From an uncultured Eubacteriales bacterium (GTDB lineage: Bacteria > Bacillota > Clostridia > Oscillospirales > Oscillospiraceae): DNA of 6,940 nucleotides. Below, piece by piece: positions 1 through 5,418 of the stretch. The notes below the pieces were generated by a model that saw nothing but the letters and a program-made list of their open reading frames with translations, did not search any database and was not told the origin of the DNA. Position numbers and translations under genes: made by a program. How positions within the stretch are numbered: the first letter of the stretch is position 1; every line of letters begins with the position of its first letter. The stretch is from contig USQL01000103.1 in assembly GCA_900556935.1 (NCBI GenBank), positions 1 to 6,940 on the forward strand, given 5' to 3'.

Positions 1-2
1 TC

Positions 3-68
3 CAGCCCAAGTCCGACCGTCCCGTGTTCTGCAGCGAGTGCTTCGCTCAGATGCGCGCCAACGGCTAA
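3..68 (+). CDS. C-terminal end of a zinc-ribbon protein (partial)
   Basis: Only the last 21 codons are present; the gene begins before the window. The frame starting at base 3 reads QPKSDRPVFCSECFAQMRANG and ends at TAA (66-68). The pattern 'RPV-[FY]-C-x2-C-F' followed by a short basic tail is what I recall from the end of small Clostridial zinc-ribbon proteins that carry several CxxC knuckles. Here one CxxC pair (Cys10 and Cys13 of the visible part) can be seen. The function of this family is unknown to me beyond probable zinc binding. A strong terminator follows 13 bases after the stop, which supports this as the true end of a gene. The family assignment rests on a short tail and is moderate. 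Confidence 0.7.
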   Translation, partial: QPKSDRPVFCSECFAQMRANG

Positions 69-81
69 GAAAGCGTCTTCA

Positions 82-120
82 AACGCCCCGGAAAGCTTGC
101 TTTCCGGGGCGTTCTTTTCT
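82..120 (+). terminator. Intrinsic terminator of the zinc-ribbon gene
   Basis: A perfect 14-bp inverted repeat (82-95 with 100-113, core CGCCCCGGAAAG) with a 4-base loop is followed by a T-rich stretch (112-119). It sits directly after the plus-strand stop at 68. Confidence 0.9.
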
Positions 121-163
121 AAAAAGTCCTCGGCATCCACTTTGGGTGTCGAGGACTTTTTTA
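121..163. terminator. Bidirectional terminator between convergent genes
   Basis: A 12-bp inverted repeat, AAAAAGTCCTCG (121-132) with its complement at 150-161, has a 17-base loop. The stem carries A-runs on one side and T-runs on the other, so each strand reads a GC stem followed by U residues. It lies 2-4 bases past the stop of the minus-strand anti-sigma candidate and backs up the plus-strand terminator just before it. Confidence 0.85.
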
Positions 164-164
164 C

Positions 165-755
165 TCAAAAATTCGTTTCAAGGACAACGCGGAATTCTTC
201 CTCAGAGACAGGGGCGCTCAGGCTGATGGAGTAGGCGTAGGTTCCGTCGGTCCAGGTAGCCAGAAGGTAGCCGTCCATGCTTCCCTTTAGCGTAACCACG
301 CACCCGAAAACTTCGGTTGTCTTTTCCTTAGTATATTCATTGTAGCCCCCGGAATTGTCCTCCGTTCCAATGGATTTCCGGTAGCAGGCGCTGTCTGCTT
401 GGCCGAAATATTGGATTTCCGCCAGATTGCCCCAGTAGGAAACGTATTCCGTTTCGGTAACCTCAAATGGAAGGCCTGTGAGTTCCTCCATAGGAATCCC
501 GGTCTTTTGAGAAAGGGCATCCAAAGAGCCCACGTTCTCAATCTGAGAACCCATTTGAACGCCCTGGTCCTGCTGTCTGGGCTTCCAGGCGTACCAGCAG
601 CACAGGACAATGGCCACACAGGCCGCCAAAGACATCACCTGCCGCCACACAAGGCTTTTCTTTTTCCCGGTCTGGGCCTGTTCCAGATTCCGCAGAACCC
701 GCTGACGCATTTGAGGCGTTACCTCCACCCGGTCCATGATTTCATCATACTTCAA
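165..755 (-). CDS. Membrane-anchored anti-sigma factor candidate with DUF4367-like outer domain
   Basis: This 196-residue protein is probably the negative regulator of the ECF sigma factor encoded immediately upstream. Residues 1-38 are a short charged cytoplasmic segment (MKYDEIMDRVEV...), 39-57 form one membrane helix (a hydrophobic stretch with three Cys, ending WYAW), and about 85-193 form an extracytoplasmic domain. That domain ends in 'LLATWTDGTYAYSISLSAP...EEEF', a pattern resembling DUF4367-type anti-sigma sensor domains. I see no HxxxCxxC zinc anti-sigma motif. The start is TTG (755-753), chosen because a perfect AAGGAGG lies 9 bases upstream; the first in-frame ATG is codon 7. The gene overlaps the end of the sigma gene by 11 bases, so translation is probably coupled. 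The outer domain aligns without gaps to the lipoprotein at 1594-2151. The anti-sigma role is inferred from position and topology, not from a recognised sigma-binding fold. Confidence 0.85.
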   Translation of the reverse strand: MKYDEIMDRVEVTPQMRQRVLRNLEQAQTGKKKSLVWRQVMSLAACVAIVLCCWYAWKPRQQDQGVQMGSQIENVGSLDALSQKTGIPMEELTGLPFEVTETEYVSYWGNLAEIQYFGQADSACYRKSIGTEDNSGGYNEYTKEKTTEVFGCVVTLKGSMDGYLLATWTDGTYAYSISLSAPVSEEEFRVVLETNF

Positions 756-1350
756 AGTCGTAGGCCTCCTTCAAAACGGCTTTCAGCTTCTCCCGTCCTC
801 TGCGAAGGTCGGAGCGAACGGTGGACGGATTCCTGTCCAGAAGTCTTGCGATTTCCTCCGTAGAATACCCCTCGTAATAGTGCAGGTGAATCACTTCCCG
901 GAATTGTACCGGCAAATCCTTCACCGCATCCCAGACAAAGGACAGGTCCTCCCTGCCCTCCTCCGCCAGCTCGTCGCTAAGTTCGTCGGAAGCCCGAAGG
1001 GCGTTATATTCGATGCGGTTTTTGCTCAGATTTGCCGCCGTCCGCAGGAGCCACGCCTTTTTGTGTTCCTCGCTTTCAAAACTTGGGTCGGCAGTCAGGA
1101 GTTTTAGGAGTGTGTCCTGCAAAATTTCCTCCGCGTCGGCCATGTTGTGCAGATAGCTGTAGGCGCAGCGCAGAATCGCATTTCCGTAGCGGTCCAGGGC
1201 ATCCGCCGCCGAACAGTCCGCGCTGTCTTTCTCCGCCGCCGCCCTTTTCTCCGGCACAGGCGTCAGCTTCCGTACCGCGAAATGTACCAACCCGCTTATC
1301 CTTTCCCACAGCCACCATCCCAGCGGCAAGGGCATCGCGATTGTCTCCAT
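745..1350 (-). CDS. ECF-type RNA polymerase sigma factor
   Basis: A 201-residue sigma-70 family protein of the extracytoplasmic-function class, which directs RNA polymerase to dedicated promoters. Region 2 spans about residues 53-118, with the typical 'DAEEILQDTLLKLL' segment (72-85) and 'KAWLLRTAANLSKNR' (98-112). Region 4 spans about 136-195, with the helix-turn-helix 'YSTEEIARLLDRNPSTVRSDLRRGREKLK' at 162-190. The linker is short and acidic, and no region 3 is visible. The ATG at 1350 is chosen because AAAGGAA lies 7 bases upstream; the frame is open for 57 more codons upstream, but that part is not sigma-like and shadows the 58-residue peptide gene. Residues 1-48 form an unusual N-terminal extension with a Trp-rich hydrophobic/amphipathic stretch (PLPLGWWLWERISGLVHFAV) and an Ala/Glu/Lys linker. 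The gene is third in a four-gene unit and overlaps the anti-sigma candidate, the usual arrangement for an ECF pair. Confidence 0.93.
   Translation of the reverse strand: METIAMPLPLGWWLWERISGLVHFAVRKLTPVPEKRAAAEKDSADCSAADALDRYGNAILRCAYSYLHNMADAEEILQDTLLKLLTADPSFESEEHKKAWLLRTAANLSKNRIEYNALRASDELSDELAEEGREDLSFVWDAVKDLPVQFREVIHLHYYEGYSTEEIARLLDRNPSTVRSDLRRGREKLKAVLKEAYDFEV
765..771 (-). promoter_or_regulatory. Strong ribosome binding site supporting the TTG start of the anti-sigma candidate
   Basis: AAGGAGG on the minus strand lies inside the sigma factor coding region, 9 bases before the TTG at 755. It decides the start codon and implies translational coupling with the sigma gene. Confidence 0.75.
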
Positions 1351-1381
1351 TTCAAAGATTCCTTTCTTCTGTTCTACAAAA

Positions 1382-1558
1382 TCAGTGTACACAGATTGAT
1401 GTACTTTCCGCCCCAGGCATTTCCCAAGCGGAGGTAATTTCCAATTCCGTTTTTCTCCGTTCCTCAAAGGGCGCAGCGCTGGCCTGTCTCGGCAGCAGCA
1501 GAAGCGCCAAGAGAAATGCAAGCATTCCTCCGATAATCCGTTTCCAATTCCATTCCAT
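1382..1558 (-). CDS. Small secreted peptide (58 aa) within the sigma factor operon
   Basis: I do not recognise this protein. It starts MEWNWKRIIGG, runs through a hydrophobic core (MLAFLLALLLLP) and has a textbook signal peptidase I site (QASA before AP), so about 29 mature residues would be released: charged (FEERRKTELE) and then small and polar, ending ESTSICVH with one Cys. The ATG at 1558 has a modest GGGGTG 6 bases upstream; the frame is open further upstream, but the signal peptide logic favours this start. The gaps are 35 bases from the lipoprotein gene and 31 to the sigma gene, all on the same strand, so it fits as the second gene of the operon. It overlaps the upstream open part of the sigma frame, which is read in a different frame. 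It might be a signalling or accessory peptide, or a non-functional remnant. The signal peptide is the main support. Confidence 0.5.
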   Translation of the reverse strand: MEWNWKRIIGGMLAFLLALLLLPRQASAAPFEERRKTELEITSAWEMPGAESTSICVH

Positions 1559-1593
1559 ATGCGTCACCCCGCTGCTGCCGGACAGTAGTGAAA

Positions 1594-2151
1594 TCAGGCC
1601 AGAGCCTGAATCCAGCTGTCCATCTGCTCCGCGCTCATACCGGTACGGGCGAAAATGGAGTAGGAATAGCCGTCTTCCGTCCACAGAGCGGTGTAAATCA
1701 CACCATCATTGCTCTTTACAGTGACTGTTTTGCCGTCAATCTGCTGGGTTTCTACGGTCTTGTATTCGTTGCAATCGCCGCTGATGTCCTCATCCCCCGC
1801 GCCCTTGCGGAAGGTGACCTCCGCCTCGCTATTGTCTCCATTGCTGAAAATCACCTGGGCAACGTCGTTTTCGATGGCGGAAATGTGCTTTTCAGCAAAG
1901 CCGTCCAGCGCTTCCGGGACGGTAAAGGAGAAGCCGGCAAGCTCCCCCGCCTCCTCCAGGCTATCGCATATCTGCCAGGGGTTGGGAATCTGAACATCTT
2001 CCGTCCCAGTATCCAGAGGAGGGCCCCAGGTGGAAGGGTCCCCACCCACAAGGCCACTGACGGCGGAATTGCTTCCTTTCCCGCCGCAGGCCGCCAAGCT
2101 CAGCGCCAATACAAAACAAGCAACACATACCATTAACTTTTTCATCATCAT
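1594..2151 (-). CDS. Lipoprotein with the same outer domain as the anti-sigma candidate
   Basis: A 185-residue secreted lipoprotein. The N-terminus (MMMKKLMVCVACFVLALSLAAC) is a type II signal peptide with lipobox LAAC, so Cys22 would be lipidated. A Gly/Ser/Pro-rich spacer (23-57) follows, then a domain from about 60 to 183 ending 'TALWTEDGYSYSIFARTGMS'. Residues 114-166 align without gaps to residues 125-177 of the anti-sigma candidate, with 22 of 53 identical by hand count, including RK, GxED, SG, NEY, W-T and YxYSI. The start at 2151 is chosen from three tandem ATGs: AGAAAGG lies 5 bases before the first. A start at 2172 is unlikely because it falls almost at the predicted transcription start and lacks a ribosome binding site. 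The gene is first in the operon behind the ECF-type promoter. No enzyme motif is visible; a ligand-binding or decoy role is inference. Confidence 0.88.
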   Translation of the reverse strand: MMMKKLMVCVACFVLALSLAACGGKGSNSAVSGLVGGDPSTWGPPLDTGTEDVQIPNPWQICDSLEEAGELAGFSFTVPEALDGFAEKHISAIENDVAQVIFSNGDNSEAEVTFRKGAGDEDISGDCNEYKTVETQQIDGKTVTVKSNDGVIYTALWTEDGYSYSIFARTGMSAEQMDSWIQALA

Positions 2152-2192
2152 TTTTCCTTTCTTATCCGGCATCTTTGCCGTTCTATCCTGTA

Positions 2193-2219
2193 TACAGATG
2201 GGAAAGGGAAAATGTTGCA
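2193..2219 (-). promoter_or_regulatory. Candidate ECF-type promoter of the lipoprotein-sigma operon
   Basis: On the minus strand TGCAAC (2219-2214), followed by ATTTT, is separated by 17 bases from TGTA (2196-2193). This resembles ECF promoters with an AAC-centred -35 box trailed by T-residues and a CGTA-like -10 box (for example the Bacillus SigW class). No good sigma-A pair is visible here. Transcription would start about 30 bases before the ATG at 2151. The usual self-activation of ECF operons makes the downstream sigma factor the likely reader; that link is inference. Confidence 0.5.
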
Positions 2220-2234
2220 GGCAAATAGAAATTT

Positions 2235-2327
2235 TTATTCCTCCAACTCCAAATCGCAGATTCGGAAGAAGGGGATCTCCCTTCCGTCTGTCAGCACCAG
2301 GCCCTCCCGGTAGCGGTCGATTTTTTT
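2235..2327 (-). other. Frameshift site and out-of-frame C-terminal extension of YolD
   Basis: The minus strand reads CTA AAA AAA TCG at the end of the ORF; the A-run is 2327-2321. Moving back one base gives ATC GAC CGC... which translates IDRYREGLVLTDGREIPFF and continues RICDLELEE to a TAA at 2237-2235, 28 residues that fit the YolD family end. The A AAA AAA heptamer is in the correct phase for -1 slippage. A 6-bp stem with a 4-base loop (2311-2296, ACCGGG with CCTGGT, one G-U pair) begins 9 bases after it. The alternatives are a genuine 1-base deletion (A8 to A7) or a homopolymer sequencing error. Confidence 0.75.
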
Positions 2328-2638
2328 AGGCGGCCGGTCACCGTTTCAAAACGGCCACCGGCCTTGGTGCTATCCTCGTAATAGACGGTCATGGTGAGCA
2401 TCGGCCTCTGGGCCGCCTGCTCCTCTGCCCGGCGGAGCTGGGCGTTCAGCTCATCCAGACTTTCCTCGGTCAGGAAGACCGGCTGCTGGGTCAGCCGCGC
2501 CGTCTCCCGCAGCACCGCCTCGTAGCCTGTCAGCGCCGCAAAGGGGGCAAACTGAGCTGCCCGGTCCTCTATCGACATTCTGGCCCGGGGCCCAGGCTGG
2601 GGCCAGGGGGTATTCAAAATATCGTCGTAGTTTTCCAT
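2291..2638 (-). CDS. yolD: YolD-family protein, frame interrupted near its C-terminus
   Basis: As read, the ORF encodes 115 residues. Residues 17-48 (ARMSIEDRAAQFAPFAALTGYEA...) are the hallmark N-terminal block of Clostridial YolD-like proteins, which accompany Y-family polymerases such as UvrX and YqjW of Bacillus. Residues 80-104 (LTMTVYYED...GRFETVTGRL) enter the conserved beta-strand part. After Lys106 the frame falls into STATGRAWC and stops, although family members continue with 'xID...l.l.dg..I.f.dI'. That missing segment is present in the -1 frame (see 2235-2327). The gene starts 8 bases after the polymerase stop; its AGGAG ribosome binding site overlaps that stop (TAGGAG), so the two genes are co-transcribed and probably translationally coupled. 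YolD proteins are thought to assist error-prone polymerases, perhaps in a UmuD-like role; the mechanism is not established. Family call is firm; the state of the C-terminus is open. Confidence 0.85.
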   Translation of the reverse strand: MENYDDILNTPWPQPGPRARMSIEDRAAQFAPFAALTGYEAVLRETARLTQQPVFLTEESLDELNAQLRRAEEQAAQRPMLTMTVYYEDSTKAGGRFETVTGRLKKSTATGRAWC

Positions 2639-2646
2639 TGCGTCTC

Positions 2647-4137
2647 CTATGCCTTATGGCCGCCAATCTGGCCGTTCCGCTCCCGGGCGGTGGCCCCCTC
2701 CTCCAGGTTCATTCCCCGGAAGATGGCATTTTTTCCAAACTTCTTTTTGATTTCCAGCATGGCTTTGAGCCTCGCCTGCTCTCGCTCCAGTTCCTCTCGC
2801 TGGGTTTGGTTTTCCACAGGGTCTGTGAAAAAATCCAGCTGCTCCTGTGTGCCCTTCTCTGCCTCGGACGCTTCAAAGAGATCCGCCGTCAGCGTGAGCC
2901 GACGCTGCAGAAGCTTCCGGTCTGCGATGCGGTCATAGAGCTCCATAAAGGCGGCTGTGATCTGCTTCTGGGAAGCGCACTTTTGCGGGAGTGTGATGGT
3001 TCCATGGGCGCTTTTGGGGATCTGGCGGCCATAGCGGTCCGAAACCAGTGGGCCTGTATAGGAGGTCCCCGTTTTTTCCAGGCTCTCCCGGTCATATCCC
3101 AGGGTCAGGGTCAGCTTTTGGGTCACCAGTCCCTTTTCCACCAGGGCCATGGTGAGCCCGTCCGCCATTTCTCGGACCACCAGCCGGGCCTTCTCCCAGG
3201 AATAGGGGCTCTGCAGCACCTGCCCGGAGCTGACAGAGCGGTTTTCCGGACGGTAGGCCTTGATTTGGGCAATGGTGCAGGGCTCATAGCCCCAGGCATG
3301 GTCAATCAGGAGCTCCGCCTGGACTCCGAAGAGCTTATAAAGGCTCTCCACCCCAAAGGGCCCCGGGTCCAGGGACAGGCGGGCAAGGTCTCCCATGGTA
3401 TGGATGCCTCTTTTTTCCAGCTTTCTGGCGTACCCCGGACCCACCCGCCAAAAATCCGTCAGCGGTCTGTGGGCCCACAGCTCTTTTCGGTATGACATCT
3501 CGTCCAGCTGGGCAATCCGGGCCCCAAAGGCATCCGGCTGGCAGTGCTTGGCCAGGATGTCCATCGCCACCTTGCACAGGTACAGGTTGGTCCCCACCCC
3601 CGCCGTGGCTGTAATGCCTGTGGCCTTGTAAACCTCGCGCATCAGCTTCCGGGCAAAGCCCATGGCATCCAGGTCATAGAGCTTTAAATAGGCGGTGGCA
3701 TCGATGAACACCTCATCGATGGAATAGACGTGGATGTCCTCGGGAGCCACAAATTTCAGATAGATGCTATAAATTCGGCTGCTGCACTCCATATAGTGGG
3801 CCATTCTGGGCTTTGCCACATAGTAGCCAAGCTTCCAATCCGGGTGCAGCGCCAAATTCCGGCTGTCCTTGGCCTCCCCGGTAAATTCCCTGCCGTGATT
3901 TTTGCCCCGGCGCAGGGCGTTTACCTCCGTTGTCTTCTGAACCACCTCAAAGAGTCTGGCACGGCCCGGAATCCCGTGGGCCTTCAGCGCGGGGGATACC
4001 GCCAGGCAGATGGTCTTCTCTGTGCGGCTTTCGTCTGCCACCACCAAGTGGGTGGTCATAGGGTCCAGCCCCCGTTCCACACACTCTACCGAGGCATAGA
4101 AGGATTTCAGGTCGATGGCGATATACTGTCTTTCCAC
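2647..4137 (-). CDS. Y-family translesion DNA polymerase (UvrX/DinB-like)
   Basis: A 496-residue error-prone polymerase that copies past damaged bases during the SOS response. The palm begins 'YIAIDLKSFYASVE' (residues 5-18), with metal-binding Asp9 and the probable steric-gate Tyr14. The second catalytic motif is 'YSIDEVFID' (138-146), with Asp141 and Glu142. 'ITATAGVGTNLYLCKVAMD' (175-193) is the usual conserved block after it. A helix-hairpin-helix thumb follows at about 225-255 (LTDFWRVGPGYARKLEKRGI). The little-finger domain covers about 295-420. 'QEQLDFF' (431-437) is a good beta-clamp-binding motif. The tail 'FGKNAIFRGMNLEEGATARERNGQIGGHKA' is typical of Firmicutes relatives. The start is GTG (4137), with AGGGGGTG just upstream. 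Length and motifs are complete. It is first in an operon with YolD and sits behind a LexA-type operator. UvrX, YqjW and DinB names are all used for close relatives, so no symbol is given. Confidence 0.96.
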   Translation of the reverse strand: MERQYIAIDLKSFYASVECVERGLDPMTTHLVVADESRTEKTICLAVSPALKAHGIPGRARLFEVVQKTTEVNALRRGKNHGREFTGEAKDSRNLALHPDWKLGYYVAKPRMAHYMECSSRIYSIYLKFVAPEDIHVYSIDEVFIDATAYLKLYDLDAMGFARKLMREVYKATGITATAGVGTNLYLCKVAMDILAKHCQPDAFGARIAQLDEMSYRKELWAHRPLTDFWRVGPGYARKLEKRGIHTMGDLARLSLDPGPFGVESLYKLFGVQAELLIDHAWGYEPCTIAQIKAYRPENRSVSSGQVLQSPYSWEKARLVVREMADGLTMALVEKGLVTQKLTLTLGYDRESLEKTGTSYTGPLVSDRYGRQIPKSAHGTITLPQKCASQKQITAAFMELYDRIADRKLLQRRLTLTADLFEASEAEKGTQEQLDFFTDPVENQTQREELEREQARLKAMLEIKKKFGKNAIFRGMNLEEGATARERNGQIGGHKA

Positions 4138-4158
4138 GGAGGCACCCCCTTTTCTCTA

Positions 4159-4187
4159 ATTATAGAACAAACGTTTTTTTCTGTCAA
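4159..4187 (-). promoter_or_regulatory. Consensus sigma-A promoter of the polymerase-YolD operon
   Basis: On the minus strand TTGACA (4187-4182), a 17-base spacer and TATAAT (4164-4159) match the vegetative consensus perfectly. Transcription would start near 4152, giving a leader of about 15 bases before the GTG at 4137. Confidence 0.92.
4164..4177. promoter_or_regulatory. LexA (SOS) operator
   Basis: AGAACAAACGTTTT matches the Gram-positive LexA box CGAACRNRYGTTYC at 12 of 14 positions; only the two outermost bases differ. It fills the -10 side of the spacer of the polymerase promoter, so LexA binding would block RNA polymerase and DNA damage would release it. Confidence 0.8.
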
Positions 4188-4191
4188 CACA

Positions 4192-4220
4192 TTGACGGAC
4201 CTCTTTCCGGCTGATATAAT
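4192..4220 (+). promoter_or_regulatory. Sigma-A promoter of the zinc-ribbon membrane protein gene
   Basis: TTGACG (4192-4197), a 17-base spacer and TATAAT (4215-4220) are one base from consensus. The predicted start, near 4227, leaves a leader of about 18 bases containing AAGGAGG (4231-4237), 7 bases before the ATG at 4245. The -35 box is 4 bases from the divergent polymerase -35 box. Confidence 0.88.
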
Positions 4221-4244
4221 GGAGAAAAGGAAGGAGGAATCCCC

Positions 4245-5321
4245 ATGCCGAAATACATCTGCCCCAGCTGCGGCACGCTCTTTAATGGGAAGAAATGCAA
4301 AAACTGCGCCTACGAAAGCTTTTCCGAGGAGGTCGCCCACAATCTGCATGTGCACGAGGGGGAGCCCCTGGTCATCCACGACACCTCCCGGAAGACCGTA
4401 CCCTACCACGACCCCTTTGATTGTCCGCCAAAGCCGAAAAAGCAGGTCAAACAGAATCCCAAAAAGTGGATTCTGCCGGTGGTGGTTCTGGCGCTTGTCT
4501 ACCTGCTGGGGATGCCTGTGTTCTATCTTCCCCGGCTGTGGAAAAATTTCACCTCCACGTCCCAGGAAATCATTTCCGATACCGTCCCCTTGGATGCCGT
4601 GACCCTTTACCGGGATGATACCATTGCGGTCTATGGCGACCTCTCGGAAGAGGCATTTGCGGATGCCTGCATTCCCCTTTATATCACCAATTATTCCAAG
4701 ACGGACTTGTACATAACAACAGCGGATGTTCTGGTAAACAGCCTAAATCTGGATGCCTTTGCAAACCTTTTTGGATTTCTCTCCCCGGGGCAAACCCACT
4801 GTGTTTACCTGACCTTCCTGGAGCCGGGGCTTAGCTACGCGGGAATTGACGAAATCAGTCAGCTGTCATTCCGGCTGTGCTATGAATCCTCCGGTTCCCA
4901 AAGCGAGACAGCCTATACAGACACCATTGTCCTCGGACAGACAGGCTCGGAAAGCATGTCCCAAGCCGTTCCGGATATGCCGCTGCTGCAGAAGGACGGG
5001 CTGTCCCTTTATTTCCTGGGGCTATACCGTGACCCCAACGCCCCGGAAAGCCTGGAAAACGCGGAGCTCATCTTCTGTGTGGAAAACAGCACCTCCCGGG
5101 ATATGGAGCTCTTCTCGCAGAAAATTCTGGTCAACGGGAATGATTCCAGCCTGTCCCTCTGGGCAAACGCCCCCGCAAACTGCATCAGCTTCTTCCCTAT
5201 GTATCTTTACGGCATTGACCTGGAGGACTTCTCCCAGTTAGAGGAACTTCTCGTCCGGCTGAGCGCCTACGATGGTCAGATAGATACTGGGCTCGGAACC
5301 GCCGCCATCCCGATCACGTAA
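4245..5321 (+). CDS. Zinc-ribbon, single-pass membrane protein with duplicated outer domain
   Basis: A 358-residue protein of unknown function. The N-terminus MPKYICPSCG...KKCKNC carries a four-Cys zinc ribbon (Cys6, Cys9, Cys18, Cys21). A charged, Pro/Lys-rich cytoplasmic stretch (about 40-74) precedes one membrane helix (75-96, WILPVVVLALVYLLGMPVFYL). The remainder would lie outside the cell. Two related halves are visible: about 124-214 and 251-343. Each has a hydrophobic strand, a 'VLVNSLNLDAFAN' / 'ILVNGNDSSLSLWAN' segment, a Cys-containing strand (HCVYLTF / NCISFFP) and then 'GIDEISQLSFRL' / 'GIDLEDFSQLEELLVRLS', suggesting an internal duplication of a beta-sandwich-like unit. The start is supported by AAGGAGG 7 bases upstream. 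It is monocistronic, with a terminator after the stop. No enzymatic motif is seen, and the gene is divergent from the SOS operon with no obvious functional link. Confidence 0.9.
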   Translation: MPKYICPSCGTLFNGKKCKNCAYESFSEEVAHNLHVHEGEPLVIHDTSRKTVPYHDPFDCPPKPKKQVKQNPKKWILPVVVLALVYLLGMPVFYLPRLWKNFTSTSQEIISDTVPLDAVTLYRDDTIAVYGDLSEEAFADACIPLYITNYSKTDLYITTADVLVNSLNLDAFANLFGFLSPGQTHCVYLTFLEPGLSYAGIDEISQLSFRLCYESSGSQSETAYTDTIVLGQTGSESMSQAVPDMPLLQKDGLSLYFLGLYRDPNAPESLENAELIFCVENSTSRDMELFSQKILVNGNDSSLSLWANAPANCISFFPMYLYGIDLEDFSQLEELLVRLSAYDGQIDTGLGTAAIPIT

Positions 5322-5329
5322 TACAGCAG

Positions 5330-5370
5330 CAAACCGGCAGTCGCAAGCAGGACCGCCGGTTTGTTCTGTT
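5330..5370 (+). terminator. Intrinsic terminator of the zinc-ribbon membrane protein gene
   Basis: CAAACCGGC (5330-5338) pairs with GCCGGTTTG (5355-5363) across a 16-base loop and is followed by TTCTGTTTAATT. The U-tract is imperfect, so efficiency may be moderate. On the other strand no T-run follows, so it does not clearly terminate the convergent LCP gene. Confidence 0.7.
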
Positions 5371-5418
5371 TAATTGGTTTCATCGTATTCCGTAATCGGA
5401 ATCAGAATGTTCTTTGCC

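Noticed and set aside
38..226. Plus-strand 62-codon ORF across the gene end and both terminators
   Set aside because: It runs through two strong terminator hairpins and has no protein character.
399..863. Plus-strand ORF of 154 codons opposite the anti-sigma and sigma genes
   Set aside because: It is antisense to two well-supported genes, without a ribosome binding site or recognisable domain. Similar long antisense frames at 2638-3495 and 3730-4602 were rejected for the same reason.
1382..1395. Near-palindrome TCAGTGTACACAGA just upstream of the sigma gene
   Set aside because: One mismatch pair, no promoter hexamers around it, and it overlaps the stop of the small peptide gene. A chance palindrome is likely; there is no second copy in the window.
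1351..1521. A 57-codon N-terminal extension of the sigma factor frame, starting at an ATG at 1521
   Set aside because: It has no sigma-like or signal-peptide features, and the ATG at 1350 has a clear AAAGGAA ribosome binding site. The same bases encode a convincing signal peptide in another frame.
2220..2234. A terminator between the YolD gene and the lipoprotein operon
   Set aside because: The stretch is AT-rich but has no hairpin, so read-through from the SOS operon into the lipoprotein operon cannot be excluded.
5387..5402. Small hairpin ATTCCG-TAAT-CGGAAT downstream of the LCP gene as a possible minus-strand terminator
   Set aside because: Only 6 bp and not followed by a T-run on the minus strand, so it is too weak to call.
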